Source of the DNA: Paramarasmius palmivorus
Lineage: Eukaryota > Basidiomycota > Agaricomycetes > Agaricales > Marasmiaceae
Assembly: GCA_037176845.1 (NCBI GenBank)
Contig: JAYKXP010000102.1
Span: forward strand, 62,001 to 126,000
Length of the DNA stretch: 64,000 bases
Reading direction: 5' to 3'
Shown here: positions 42,854 to 55,242 of the stretch, in pieces
Layout of the letters: the number at the start of each line of letters is the position of its first letter
How positions within the stretch are numbered: the stretch's first letter is position 1
Program-made: the position numbers and the translations under genes
Notes under the pieces: model-generated
The model's input: the letters and a program-made list of their open reading frames with translations, nothing else
What the model was told of the DNA's origin: nothing
Databases searched by the model: none

Positions 42854-43565
42854 CTGACACGGATGAAATCATGGCGCAAATTCAAGTCAACCCTGTCGCC
42901 TTCTTCACGAAGATTCTACTGGAGAAATCTAACTGGTGCATCTCGGAATTCAATTCTGGTCCGCCAGGTGACTTAGAAGGTGGACACAGTTGAGTATCTT
43001 TATCTTTCGACGCCGCTAAATACAAGCTGATTTGTGCTGTAATCTCCTAGCCCTGGAACATAACTTGAATGTACATGTTTTTAGTTTTACATTTATGAAT
43101 AATATACTGTGCTATACGTTCTTAGTACTTCTGTTAACAATGAACATTGTAAAATGAAAAATTACCCAGTCAATCAGATTGTCAAAATCGATAACTGGTG
43201 ATCGATTCGGGCTTAAGGCCCGGCATTGCAACGGTTGCTAGGACACACGTGTACACCTCTGAACGTCGACGTCGACGTTGATGCCCATGGTGAGCTGCCC
43301 AGCTATATACTATCAATGGACCCTCCAGTTTACATCACAACAACCAGAATTCCTCTATTGAATTGTCATCAATACAAGGCTAGCTGCAAGCAAAGTCAGC
43401 CTCTTTCTCCTTCTCTAGCACCCACCAACACTGACTCAGTCCCCCAAAATTTGCTTCCGCGGTATCAAAATCCACCAGTGGCGAATCGTTTATCCTGGCC
43501 CTGACTGCATTTATAAGGTGCTGAGTTCCTCTGGCTTTTTGACGACATCTGCCTGACCATTACTG
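42854..43565. other. Interval right of the KDZ candidate
   Basis: A short open frame starting at the ATG near 42871 (MAQIQVNPVAFF) ends within about 120 bp and cannot be assigned. The rest looks non-coding. It does not contain the missing 5' part of the TET/JBP pseudogene in an obvious form. Confidence 0.3.
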
Positions 43566-44607
43566 ATGGCTCCAGCACCACCGACTCCCGCTGCGGCAGC
43601 ACACAAGCGTGCAGCAACTACTCCAAATCGGAAGTCGACACCCACAAGCTCCAAGCCAACACCGTTAGCCACCTCAGCCAAGAAAGCTAGCAACACGGCT
43701 GCAGCCTGAAAGACGTCGAAGGAGGGTAGTTCTGGCAGTACGGGAAGCAAGGGTAAAAAGGCGGCAGTTCCAAAGAAGGGAGCTGAGAAAGAGAATGATG
43801 AGTTGCAGCTGCTGAAAGGTGCGTCTTGATATTTGCAATCACACTCACTGTTAACATGCCCTTCAGCCCAACTTGAAAAAGAGCGCTGCGAGCGTGAAGA
43901 GCTTGAGAGCAAACTCAAAAGCAGCGAAGAGGAACATGCAAAGGCTTTGCAAGCAGCCCAGAAGAGTTCAAAGTCATCAGACGAGATTGAAGTCTTGAAC
44001 AAGCCTCCTGGAGAAGCCGGCTCTCGCAGAGGATACAACCTTAGGGAGGCTATGGGTCTGGCAGACGACAAGGCAAAATATGATAAAATGGTTGTGAGTA
44101 ATCGTTCCTGAGATCGTCGTAATGATATGGACTAATACTTCGAAATAGGCAGCAATTAAGGCATGTGCAGCACGAGCGGGAATTAACCGCAGAGAATTGT
44201 ACAAGAATGTCGAGTCTGAGAAGATGGCCCTTTGTTTTAAGCTTGTACGTCGTCCTTTGTTTGGTTCAGTTCTTCATGCTAACAATGGAGCCCAGATGCG
44301 AGGCAAGTTCGACTACCTGACACGCAAGCGTTTTCCGGCAGATTGGGCCCAGGCGGCTATGCTCAAACAGACTCTCAGCAACCAGCGCAAGTACGACAAA
44401 AAACGGAGCGACGGCAATGACGAAGAGGATGAGGATGAGGAGGATGAGGGTGAGGGTGCCAGAGGAGAATCAGGAGCTGACAGTGGCAATGGCGGGGGCG
44501 ATAATAGTAACGACGACGACGGTGAGCGTCTACCGAACATCGATGACGATGACGGCGAAGACGGTACCGGTGAAGACGGCGAAGACGGCGACTCCTCTGC
44601 TGAATAG
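43566..44607 (+). pseudogene. Hypothetical coiled-coil protein with an in-frame stop
   Basis: Four exons (43566-43818, 43867-44093, 44149-44244, 44296-44607) keep one frame over 888 bases. A TGA at 43707-43709 (codon 48) interrupts it. The N-terminus is Ala/Thr/Lys-rich. The middle is a coiled coil (AQLEKERCEREELESKLK). A conserved-looking block follows (RRGYNLREAMGLADDKAKYD), then WAQAAMLKQTLSNQRKYDKK and a long Asp/Glu/Gly tail. I recognise the NLREAMGL...KYD block from unknown agaricomycete families only. The stop fits a single CGA-to-TGA change. If translation restarts downstream, a shortened protein is possible. Confidence 0.6.
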
Positions 44608-47600
44608 ACATACTGTATCTCGAGTCAGTACGTACCACCAATAGCCTATTAACAAGAACTGGTTTTATCACATGTGCAAACTGGCTAAAATTACCATATT
44701 CTCAGTTCAATCTAACTTCCTTAACATGTTGTATTCACCAGGTTAGCAGTACATGATTTCACTGGGAGAGAACTGTGTAAACAGGTGAACAAGGTATGGG
44801 AGATTGTACCAGTGAAAACGGACATATCCCAAGTTATTTTCACCTGCGTATGACCACCAGTTTGGCGGGTGATTCTCTTTGGTAACCGGTGAAAGTGACC
44901 CGTAAAGCATGTGAATCGCAGCTGCTTTTCGGGTGGACACACTGGTTACTTTCACCCGTTCTCAGTCCCACAGTGAAACTTGAATACCAGAGCTACGAGC
45001 ATCATAGAAACCAGCATCACCTCTATACTTAACACCGTATCTCTCAAGAATCCTTCTCGATATGTCTTCATCTCACCCACCAGCCGAATCTATCCAGATT
45101 CAAATTAGCAACGACAGTTACCTTACTTCCAGCACAGGACTCAATCTTTTCACATCCAAAAATGGGATTATGGGCACTTGCGATCCGAAATATATCATCA
45201 AAAGGTTCGCAACGTTGCTCAGGAACCCAGCTGGAGTCACGATATTCAATCATCCACCACAAACAACTGTTTGGCAGCTAGAACCACATGGGATGAAGAG
45301 GCAGTAGTCTGAGCTCCTGCCAGTGCTTGATCACAGAGGAAAACATTGAACATCAGGTATGGGAAGAACAACTGTTTCAGTGTTCGAGATCATTGAGATA
45401 GTGCCGTAAAATTAGGTTGGTGTCAATCCATGTGGTTTCAAGTTCTGTGGACGCGACGGGTGTAGGGTGTATGACCATGTTCGTAGAGCAAAGAGACATG
45501 TACAAAATCTGCTCTTCATGTTCCTGCCGCGATGCTAATTTTAACAACAAAAGCACTCACCAGAAAGCAAATTTAGGACGGCTCAAGAAAACAGCCATGC
45601 ACCAACGTACCAATCCACTGTCATTTCCCAGGAATCATCCACCTCTAGGCTTTTGAAAACCATCTCGAAATACAACGCGGTGTTTTATTTCTTCGCTGAA
45701 CATGCCGACGTCCCATTCCAGATGGTAGTTGCTTCACATAAGTATCCGGAAGATCGAGTAAGGTATGTTGGAGGTGTTGCCTGAACAGACCGTAGAATAC
45801 AGGCAGCAATACAATGTCGCAAACTCCAATCCATTTGACTTTCCATCGGATGCTGAGGACGAAGGCTCGCCGCGGCCACGAGCGAGAACGCAGAGATACG
45901 GTGGTGGTACAAAGAGACCAGTTTTGCAGTGGCCACCAAATAACGAGGAATCTAGACAGATATTGAATATTTTTATAAGCATAATTTTTCACTGAATATC
46001 ATTTATACCTATCTGAAAAGAGCTAGAAACGTTGAGTTGAGTGGAAAGAGAAAATTTATCTAAACGAACTGATTCTAATCGATGACCTAAGGGCGTGACA
46101 GACAAAAAAGGAAATCTTTTGGGACCCATCGGCCCCAGTTGATTTCAGTGCTTGCTCACTTGGTCGCCCCCTGAGCACGACTGAGCTTTCACTCGACATC
46201 CACCTCACACAACTTGATAAAAACCACTCCTGCTCTCAGTGCTGACGCGCCAACGCCCAACACTCATATCATGTCCGAATTCCCCTTCCTTCGGCCTCAA
46301 TCCGGTCTATTTTCCGGGGAACTGAATTCTGTGTATGTGGCCATGAACTCCTTGAAATAATTATTATGATCCCTGACGTAGGCTGCTTGGTAGCTTGACC
46401 AACGCGCTGCACCCTTCACACAATGACACCCTTCAACGATATTACCGGGGAGGGCCGACAAGCGGCAGAGCCCGCTACGTTCTTTAAAGATACGGTACTA
46501 TACTGTTTAGGTAGAAACCCATACAACGATTCAGAAACTTCATGCACTTATGCGTCACGTACAGCAGAGACCGCTGAGAGCCCAATAGACCGTGCTTGGT
46601 TCATTTGGGCACCTAGAACCTTCTTCGTAAATTGCATTCATAGCGGGAGTCTACACTGAGACATTGGAAAGTATGCTATTTGTAGATGAAGTGATTCTTA
46701 GTATCGCCACAACTCCTAGCTCATGCCAATACTGCGGACTCGAACGAGGAAAAAGGTAGCTTACATGGCTAGCACGCAAGCAACAAAAAGGGAGCCAGCA
46801 ACCCAAGGTCATAGCTATTTACTCCAAGATTCCACAGTACGTCCATTGCAGTCATGGTAGAGGATTCCAATGTGGCAATAAGACTTGCAGAGCATCAGCG
46901 AGTACGTGTCAGTATTATCCACTGGCCCTGAGAACAGGATAGGTGTCGTTCATATTGAGCCTTGCAGTTGCATGTTAGGTGAGCCGTATGGCGAGAGAAT
47001 CTATGAAGTAGTTGTAAGTTTGCGAAGGTGAGGAAAACGGAGCGGGATATGCACCAGCTATGGTACTAACTCTGCAAAACCTCAGACCTCAACGTCAACT
47101 CTGGTTACCAAAGCTTGAAGGGACCTCGACGTTCACTGTCCAGGTACTCTGATCAAAACCATGATACGACAAGTCTGCATGCAAAGCGACCATCAGTTTT
47201 TATGTGAGCAGATGAGAATTGAGAGTACCAACTTGGAATAAATGAGGCATGTACCTGCTTGCCTGTTCGTCGCCCAGCATTCTGCTGGCTCCTCGCAGAC
47301 GCGTTGTGCGAAAAAATACAAGAAATCCGGATGTTGCAAGTGGAGAAATTGAAGATTGAATTCGAGCGTGTGGGGCCGTGCTGGTGAAGTCTGAAGTTCG
47401 TGAAAGAAGTTCACATTCCCGTGTAACTTGCCAGAAAAGATCGAATTAACAGAATGTGTCCAACTAGGGAAGCGCCGGCTTGTGCCGACCCATGACCTGG
47501 CTCGCTTTTAGGTATGCACACTGACTCCATACGACCATATAGATCGTTGGAGAAAAGGAAAGAGAAATCTTGCGTATGAACTGGCTGTTGAACGTTGTGC

Positions 47601-47993
47601 AAAGTCTTGAAGGACAGTGTAGCACTGGGAGGCACTTTTCACACTCCGCTTTGATTAGATAAGATTATTGAACATGTTGTCTTGGCGTCTCTCTCCTCGC
47701 ACTCTCCCCGTACCTAGGTATTGCTGGTCAGGAACCACAATATCCTCACTCTTTGACATTGTTTAGACACCTTGGCACTGAGCCCCCACTCTGACAACCA
47801 AGATCCGGCACAATGTCAATTCAGAATTCCGCTACAACCACCGATAACCAACATATCGTCACAACCAATAACTTTGCATCATATATCCCCTTCCTTACCT
47901 CGCGACCTGCCAATTAAATCAACGAAGTGACTATCTATTTGGCCAGGTTGACCGAATTTCTTTCCCCCAGTTATTTCTTCGAGCACATGGTAA
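44608..47993. other. Long gene-poor interval
   Basis: Only short unsupported open frames occur (for example at 45062-45307 and 46423-46659). The stretch 44690-44970 repeats TTTCAC/GTGAAA words in both orientations and may be a worn repeat. I see no RNA gene or complete transposon. Confidence 0.4.
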
Positions 47994-49540
47994 TTGAGCA
48001 GCAAACCCGTGGACCCCAAAAACAGGCTGCGAAAGTGGTGGGATCCGCTACCCGCGGAAGCCTTTGAAGGAACGCAAGGTGGCATAGCAGGACTGGGAAG
48101 GTGGAAAGGGTTATATTTGGAGCGTTATCAGGCGTGCTGCGCAGCCAGCCGAATACCTTGGTCGGATACCTACGTCGCTGTTCCATACAACCGCGCACAA
48201 CAGCTGTTCCGATGCTTCCAGAGATGGTTTCTCAAGTTGACTGCAGCCATCAATTGGGTCGAGCAATTTAGACCATCAATGGATAGTCACGCACTTCCCA
48301 AATCTGGGGATATCGAACGGAGCGGAACATTCACCAACGACGTTACCAAACGTGAGTACCTTCGCAAGGCAGGCATCCCAGTATCGCTCATCTTACCAGC
48401 CATGCAGAGTTCATTTCTCCCATCACATAACACCATTCTGTTCACTGTACCAGACGAGTTGGGGATCAAACGAAATCTAGCATCAGGCGTTGGTCTGGTT
48501 CACGAAGGCGTGAATGCCGTGCCCAAGGTGGAAGCAATGAGAGAGTCTTGTCGTGCCCTCATTTCATGTACCAACCCCTTCTCCACAGTACCTTCCTCGT
48601 CCACAAAAGATGGCGATTCAGGACCAGCGCGCTGTAAGCATTGTAGAAAGACAACCTTGTAAGTCCCCAAATTCCGAATTCGTACTAGTTACATTGATGT
48701 TGAAATAGTGTCGACTCATAGATCCTTTACCCCCAATGAAGCCCAAAGAGAAAATAGAGTACAGCACGTACACCGAAACAATTTTGCTGAACCCCAAACC
48801 CCTCATACACCTCCCACTCCTGACATTTGGGTCATGGCCCTTGGAACCATTGATATCAACAGACGTCCTCGGAAAGAAGATATCCCTAAAGGTGGCTATG
48901 CATTCCAGACACCAGCCTGCTCGCATGTGCCGAAGCATGGATTCCTGATCAATGGCGTCTATTGCTCCTTATCGATGATCAACATCCTTCTCAGCCCAGT
49001 CCCTATATGGCACAAAGTCGACTTCAACTGGACCAGTTACTGGGAGAATGTGTGAGGGCGTACGCGCGTATGGCTTAAGGCGAAGGGAAGACGTCGAGGA
49101 GTATCAGTTCACGTGGCGAAATCAGCGTCATACCATCTGAATGTCCTGTGGATAGGTTGCGAAATTATAAGGGAGATATATGAGTTCCACTTCTGGTTCG
49201 AGTTCTATGCATTAGACTCCATGCTTCAACGAGAGAGGAGGGGCCCAGCAAGGAGGAAAGAGAGCGAGGCATGGGTGGCTATGTACCAGCCAGAGGTGTT
49301 AGCTGGAGATATCAAGGTCTGTGCTGAAGTTGCTCGGTGTTTCGCAGCAACATCTGGTGCAACCCAACAGATATTGATTGGCGGAAGAGCGACCAGGGAG
49401 TAGCAGGATTGTCAGCTAGTGGTCGAGCGGTCTACATCCCACGCATGAAAGAGGTTGTGCAAACAAGGTATCTGACCTGTGTATTTCTAGCAATGCCCTG
49501 GAGCAGTTTACACCCAAGGACATGCATGAAGTAGAGGTAG
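47994..49540 (+). CDS. Multi-exon hypothetical protein, lineage-specific
   Basis: A 222-residue open frame (47994-48662) has Trp/aromatic-rich blocks (WWDPLPAEAF, FRCFQRWFLKLTAAINWVEQF) and a REYLRKAGIPVSLIL motif, ending in a Cys-containing segment (CKHCRK). A GT-AG intron near 48661-48707 leads to further open frames with PDIWVMALGTIDINRRPRKED and, beyond 49100, YALDSMLQRERRGPARRKESE. The pattern recalls a widespread unknown agaricomycete family found among transposons. Exon boundaries past 48660, and the true start (possibly upstream of 47994), are uncertain. No catalytic residues can be named. Confidence 0.4.
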
Positions 49541-49966
49541 CAGTTTCTAAGTTCTGTTGCTAAACCTTCTACGAGATATTTGGCTGTTATCATGATTCAG
49601 GTCAACACATCCGCTTTCTTGTGCCTTATTCATCGATTCTTGACATCTGCGATACCGTGCATGCTATAAGATCAGCTCTAGACATAGTATACATTGCGCA
49701 AAAGCATTTATCATTGTACTGACGCCGCTATATTGAAAGGCGCTAAACGCAACCGCCAGCGCTAACTTTGTTTGGCTCTATTTAAAATAAAAAACAATCA
49801 CGTGAATAAGGAGCAGAAAGACCTGGGCGAGCCAGGTAACAATGTTGGAGAGAAGATGAGAAGATGACCATGATATGACCATGATGGCCATCGGCGAGGA
49901 GGTGCTTACAGAAGGCTTACTAAATGCTGACCAATGCTGACCAATGCTTACATGAAAGGTCGGTTT
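49541..49966. other. Non-coding interval before the MULE
   Basis: Contains short direct repeats such as ATGACCATGAT and GCTGACCAAT doublets. No gene seen. Confidence 0.35.
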
Positions 49967-49975
49967 TCGACGAGG

Positions 49976-50061
49976 GAAGATAAAGCCGACTAAACAACCT
50001 GCCTTTCGGAATTAGCTGATCTGATGCCAGACATCAGGAGATAACGCCAAATTGGGCAACA
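49976..50061 (+). repeat. MULE left terminal inverted repeat
   Basis: 86 bp, ends GGGCAACA. Matches 53530-53615 in reverse complement with one visible mismatch. Confidence 0.93.
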
Positions 50062-50352
50062 TCAAGACTTGCTACAATCACTAAGTACACGACTGAACCG
50101 TCGAGTAGAACACTAGATGTATTTACTGTATACATAGTGGACTATACATTTAATGACTTCCATATGACTTTTGCCTTTTTTGTTTCTTCTCCGGCGAGAC
50201 CGCAATGACGTTTACAGCCGGCGCTGCCGCGTGGCGCTTCCAAGTCAAAGGTTGATTCTCTGCTGTCACCTTCTCGCCCCCTTTCGTGTCCTGGGCTTGC
50301 GTGGACAGTCCTAGCGTATCTGTGAGTTTCTCCTCTTGTGATTCACTGTCAG

Positions 50353-53251
50353 TTAATTAATATGAGCATTATAAACAGATGGGAGCACCATAGGGACGCA
50401 CTTGGTGAACTGGATGCCCGAATCCGAGTTTTTTGGGGTACTGGATAGCATGAGACGCTGTAGCTGAGTGGAAAGAGCAAGGATCTGGTCGTTGTATTGT
50501 TTGGCACGTACCAGATCCTTCTCTGTTGGAATATGGGTCGCATACTGTAAGTATTCCGTCCATTCCGCTAATTTTGGGAGCGCTAACTCGAAATCATGGA
50601 ATGTACGTGATAAGGCCTGTGAGTTCAACGCATTCTGAGTTGCAGAAACAACGTCAAATTGTTGAACGTCAAAATCGGCCTCCCGTACCAACTCCAGGTC
50701 CGGTGCATCGGTGGCCACACTCTCCGTGTCTGAGTCGGGTTCAGGGCTATCCGGTTCGTCGTTGGACCCTTGGGTTGTTGCGTAGACGTCCTCTGATATC
50801 ATTTCCAGCGCCTCATCAACTCCAGATGCTGTATTCTGAATAACATTCCGTGCCATGGTCGACATTGAAAGTGGCGCTGCAGCCCCAGCCACCAGCTGAG
50901 CTCGTTCGAGCTCACCGTGCAATACTTGAGCCGCCGTCAAGCTCTCGGGCAGGCTGATACAGGGTAATGTTGGGAACAACTGTCGTAGTTCATCTGTTTT
51001 GATTAATGCCGCTCGCAGATGCTTGCAGGCCCCACCCCGTGACAACCAATCTTGACATGTACATGATCCTCGGCCATCAAATGCAAGCCAGACAGTGTAC
51101 ATCATCGGGTTCGCCTCATTAGCCACAGAGATGGACGAATAGCACCGAAAGGTGAGTGAAGTTCCCTGGGAATCAATCTCGGGTGTTGAGATCTGATGAC
51201 TTTCCAGCAGGCGACGGGCTGCAGCATCCCGTTCAGTATCTGCCGTAAGGTACGCCACAGTCGGTATAGGTGTAGTGCCCTTTTTCTTATCCTGCTTCCG
51301 CCGCTCCACAAGTTCTTTCCCCCCCGGCAACTTCTCTATGATAGTATCCCACCATACCGTATCCTCCCTTGTCAACCGTCGCTGATAGAAAATAGCAGGC
51401 AAAATCTTCGTCACCAAAAGCATCAGGAGAACGTCCAGGCGCAGCCTCCGACCGCCTCTCTGCCACCGCTGTAAGTGTTTTCGCTTTAGGACCCCGTTAA
51501 ACGACTCAAGATGGTTTGTTGTAGGCAAAACACCTTCACAGTCACATTTGAGTTGACGGCTAGCAAATATTCGACCAAACTGTGACCAACTGGACCACAG
51601 TGCATCTGTGGTCCAGTATCCGAGAAGATAGTCCTGAAGGTATTTGAGTGCTGTGTCATATAAGGTTGCGTTGTCAGGGTCCTGATCCTTCATACCCATG
51701 ACAGCGCGTGTTTCCCGTTCAATCAATTGCTTTGCTTCTTGAAGCAGGGTCGTAGCAATTAGACTATCCTCCAATAGCTTCAGACGCTGCTTCAGAAGGA
51801 TGTGTAATGGTGAGTTCCCCTTCAGAACCTTGTTTCGCTGGTTTCGCCATGATTGACGCAAGTGAAACTTGCAGATAAGCAACCAGATACCCGGGAATAC
51901 CACCAAAAGAGCCCCGCGCTCCTTTAGGTCAGTATCAGTGATTGCCACCAGTACGTCAAATGTCTCTCCATCTCGCTCGCCCAACCACACCTTCCACTGA
52001 TTCAGCAACTCCACAAGAATCTCCCTGGAATATCCACCTGCCGTGTGTCGGTTCTGCGATGGTGCCGAAAAGAATAGAAAGGCAAGAGGTACGCCCTTCC
52101 GCTCTTCGTCGATTCCCATGATTATGAACAATAGTATCTTTCGGTCACAGATACCGAAGGTTCCATCAAGGATAATCTGAGAGTTATGAGCATATTTCCA
52201 TGAGGCTTCCTTCATTTCCGGGGTGGCAACACATGCCTTGAAACGATCTCCCTTTTCCTGACGCGCTTGGTAGTAGAATATTGCCTCGTGTAGTGTTTTG
52301 TTATACTGAGGAGATGAAGGATCTAGCCACGCGTGTATGTTGAGATGTGCTGGTTCAGAAACTTTGATACCCTGTAAGCGATTGAATTGTCGGTATAATG
52401 ACCGCGTGTCATAGGCTTTCAAAAGGTATCGGAAACGGCTTTTGAGGCTGGGGTCCACCACAAGACTTGGATAGGAATTTGAATCGTGCATGCGCTGGTT
52501 ATGCTCTTGGATATCGGTAAGGGAGCATCCAGCCTTTAGTTGGTCTAAGGCTACATCGAAGACGTCTGTATGAAGTGGAACTGCGGGATAATGGAGTATT
52601 GACGCGTTTTTACATGCGTCATTATGCTCGAAGTAGCCGCGTATTCGAAGAATCTTCTCGGATTTGACTTTGTAGGTGATTTCGGCATGTGCTGTGCATC
52701 CTGTGAATGGTAGAAAGGAGTTTCTCTTCTTTGAGCCAGCAACCTTCTCGTTATATCCACAATGGCTATGCCAATTCATATTTAGAACCTGCTTGCGACC
52801 GAAATCAATTCATTACATACCACTGATATAAAACACGGCGCGTAGCCTCATTCTCTGTATTCTTCCCTTTCCCGCCACGTCCTTCTTTTCCAGAATCATT
52901 CCAACACATCCCCCACCGACTTCTAAAGTCCGATGACCTGCCGACGTGCAGATCATGAATTCCAAGAACTACTGCAGCTTGGGACTGATCAGAGTCATTC
53001 CGAGCACTAAATTGATAGTCCATGATTGAATTTTGGTTATATAGCGATGAAATCCGTTGCTGCTGATCTGGAGTGAGTACCAGCTGGTCGATGTACACAT
53101 CGGACGCAAGGCGACGTGCCGAAAGACCGCCATCTTTCTCGCCGGATGCCTCTGAGGCTGTAAGATTGATCCAAACATTTCTGGGTGTGCGGGAGCGTGT
53201 TTTCCTTTGTAAAGACGCGTTTTTAGCTGGGGAGTTTCGAGGACCGGGCAT
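50353..53251 (-). CDS. MULE transposase with SWIM zinc finger
   Basis: Two exons (52821-53251 and 50353-52765, 55-bp intron) give 947 residues. The splice joins YQ to CHCGYNEKV, creating an N-terminal Cys/His DNA-binding-like region (CHCG, then CTAHAEI and HNDAC). The central MULE domain carries the DDE core: an early Asp in IILDGTFGICDRK, an Asp in VAITDTDLKERGAL, CKFHLRQSWR, and a Glu region at NHLESFNGVLKRKH. A SWIM zinc finger (CTCQDWLSRGGACKHLRAAL) follows, then an acidic tail. It cuts and pastes the surrounding element. Nothing is visibly broken. Confidence 0.92.
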
Positions 53252-53529
53252 TGGAGAGGAAAATGGATGTAAAATTTTTCAAATTGTCCATTGGGGGAGC
53301 CAGAGGCCTGTGGGCTGAGCACGATACCGCAGAGATACCGTGCTGCATCATAATTTAGCGCCGGCGGTACATTTACTCAAACTCAAGCAGTGTAGCCAAT
53401 TTTCCGCATACTGATTCACCAAATAAAACATATAGCTATTACTTGACTTAAAAATCATGCCTACATTTACAGGATACTAATTCAAGAAGCCACCTACAAG
53501 AAGGAAGACATTCGGAAATACCCTGATTC

Positions 53530-53615
53530 TGTTGCCCAATTTGGCGTTATCTCCTGATGTCTGGCATCAGATCAGCTAATTCCGAAAGGAAGGTTGTTTA
53601 GTCGGCTTTATCTTC
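53530..53615 (-). repeat. MULE right terminal inverted repeat
   Basis: Partner of 49976-50061, followed by the TCGACGAGG target copy. Confidence 0.93.
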
Positions 53616-54002
53616 TCGACGAGGTGCATAACCCACTACTAACGTAGCGGGAATTGATAAACGTCGAATGCGTACTCTTCAAATTTTCCAGTAATTACGG
53701 CGGAGCATCGTCCCAAAACAATGCACTCTACCTTCCAGTTCAATCACCCCCATCACCCCCATTCCCGTTCGACAGCCGTCCAGTATAAATCATCCCCCAA
53801 AGTCTTTCGACCCCTACTTCCAGTCAAAGATCCTCGCCAAAACTTCTGTCTACGATACCTACGACTGGCAGCAATGATCCACTCTCACGAGTGAATCTCC
53901 ATTTGTCCAGTGTCGATCAGTTCAATAACTTTTTACAAGAGCGAGAATAGTGAGTCTTTTGACCCTGCTTTCCTCAACACCGCTTATCTTAGACCATAGT
54001 AT

Positions 54003-54319
54003 TGTCAGAGTTTTAGATTGAACTCTGTTAGCAGCGATAGCGCAGGTAAGCGCGAATAAACGATAGCAGATGACCAGAGGCCTTGAGATAGAACCAAGTG
54101 ATAAACTGATGATTATTGTAGGGTTTTCTGTCTAGGTTTTATACATGAGTAGGGATGAAAGATAAACCTAAAAGTACAAGTATAGACGCGATAGAAATAA
54201 CTGTGGCTTTCTGTGGCTTTCTGTAAGTAAGTGGGTTAGACAAAATGATACGAGCGGGTCAAGAGATATTCTAAGATGTGGCATGCATATGTAAATATAA
54301 ACGTTCTATATTTCCAACA
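54003..54319 (-). repeat. Copia copy 2, 3' LTR
   Basis: 317 bp, next to the polypurine tract. Partner of 58050-58368. Confidence 0.9.
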
Positions 54320-54363
54320 CTCCCCTTCAAACCTTGGATTATGGAATGATCTGAGGTTTGACT

Positions 54364-55242
54364 CTAATCCAGATTGTCGAAGTATTCTCCGCGGAGGTTG
54401 CGATGTTTGACCCGGCGGAGTCTGGACTCGTTGCGATTCTTCTTGATGTTTCTGTAGTTGCGAGTGTTGTCGTTGTTGGTGTGATTGGATACCCGCGGTT
54501 TCTTTACTGTCCTGGTGCCTGATGATTGTCCTGCGATAATGTCCTTCTTTCCGGTTCGAATAGCCTCCTGGAATCTGACTCTTCTATGTCCACCTCTAGC
54601 CGATGTATCTCCGTTGTCGATCTGCATTTCATCAATCTTCGTAATGATCTCGTTGATTTTCCGATTGATGGTGCCTAAACCTTTTCCATCTAGATCCATC
54701 TCGTCGATTCCTTGGGTGACGTTGTTGATATCAGCTTTGAATTTGGATTTTTGCTCCCCCTCGACGAGTGGGATCTGATCCGGTTCTGGTGTGGTAGGAA
54801 GTGATATGAGTGCTGGCATTTCGGGTGAATCGGCTTCGACTAGGCTTGGGAAAGGGTCTCCTGGCTTGTGTTCTATAGCCTCCACTGCATAGATACCGTC
54901 TTTCTTCGGTATATCCAAAATGCATTCCCAACCTTTGTGAATCCTGATGTTGTCACCACTGAAAATGACTTCGTAACCGTCCTCGGTAAGTTTACTGATA
55001 GATATCAACGTGTGTCTGAATTTGGGGACGAGTAGACAGTCGGCGAGTACGATCGTGTGCCACTGGAAATTGTTGGTGGTGTACACAGTACAGTTGCCTT
55101 TCTCGACGGCGAATGTGGTTCCTTCAGGTGTACCAATGGGTCTGTGAGTGATGGACTGGCGCTCAGTGATGCCGTTTCGATATGGAGTCATGTGTGAGGA
55201 TGCGGCGCTGTCGAATACGAATTTCACGACTCCTTCCTCCTC
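54364..55242 (-). CDS. Copia-type aspartic protease domain, downstream of an in-frame stop
   Basis: This frame is the direct in-frame continuation of Gag after a single TAA (55243-55245). It begins EEEGVVKFVFDSAASSHMTP, with the DSA-S active site of Copia retropepsins, and continues with TIVLADCLLVPKFRHTLIS, typical of the Copia protease fold. After about 120 residues it becomes Pro/Glu-rich, then basic, and ends at 54364 with no integrase zinc finger. It could be made as a Gag-Pro fusion by stop readthrough, or be cut off by a nonsense mutation. Confidence 0.75.
   Translation of the reverse strand, partial: EEEGVVKFVFDSAASSHMTPYRNGITERQSITHRPIGTPEGTTFAVEKGNCTVYTTNNFQWHTIVLADCLLVPKFRHTLISISKLTEDGYEVIFSGDNIRIHKGWECILDIPKKDGIYAVEAIEHKPGDPFPSLVEADSPEMPALISLPTTPEPDQIPLVEGEQKSKFKADINNVTQGIDEMDLDGKGLGTINRKINEIITKIDEMQIDNGDTSARGGHRRVRFQEAIRTGKKDIIAGQSSGTRTVKKPRVSNHTNNDNTRNYRNIKKNRNESRLRRVKHRNLRGEYFDNLD

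Larger units (their letters stand above)
49976..53615 (-). mobile_element. Complete MULE (Mutator-like) transposon, 3,640 bp
   Basis: Inverted repeats of 86 bp (49976-50061 and 53530-53615), starting GAAGATAAAGCCGACTAAAC, differ at about one base. A perfect 9-bp target duplication, TCGACGAGG, lies at 49967-49975 and 53616-53624. The single two-exon gene inside is open. A 9-bp duplication and a MULE transposase are diagnostic of the superfamily. Near-identical ends suggest recent activity. Confidence 0.95.

Noticed and set aside
28700..42860. A target-site duplication for the 14.1-kb element (CTG on both sides)
   Set aside because: Only three bases match and the two repeat ends would differ by one base; KDZ elements normally duplicate about eight. 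Too weak to claim.
46272..46400. A short frame starting MSEFPFLRP
   Set aside because: It ends within 30 codons; a spliced continuation is possible but nothing supports it.
50061..52760. Antisense open frames over the MULE transposase and over the two Copia gag genes
   Set aside because: They are shadows of strong coding frames and lack any motif.
52766..52820. A shorter 32-nt intron in the MULE gene using the CAG at about 52790
   Set aside because: It is below normal intron size and breaks the frame; the 55-nt intron keeps it and yields the CHCG motif.
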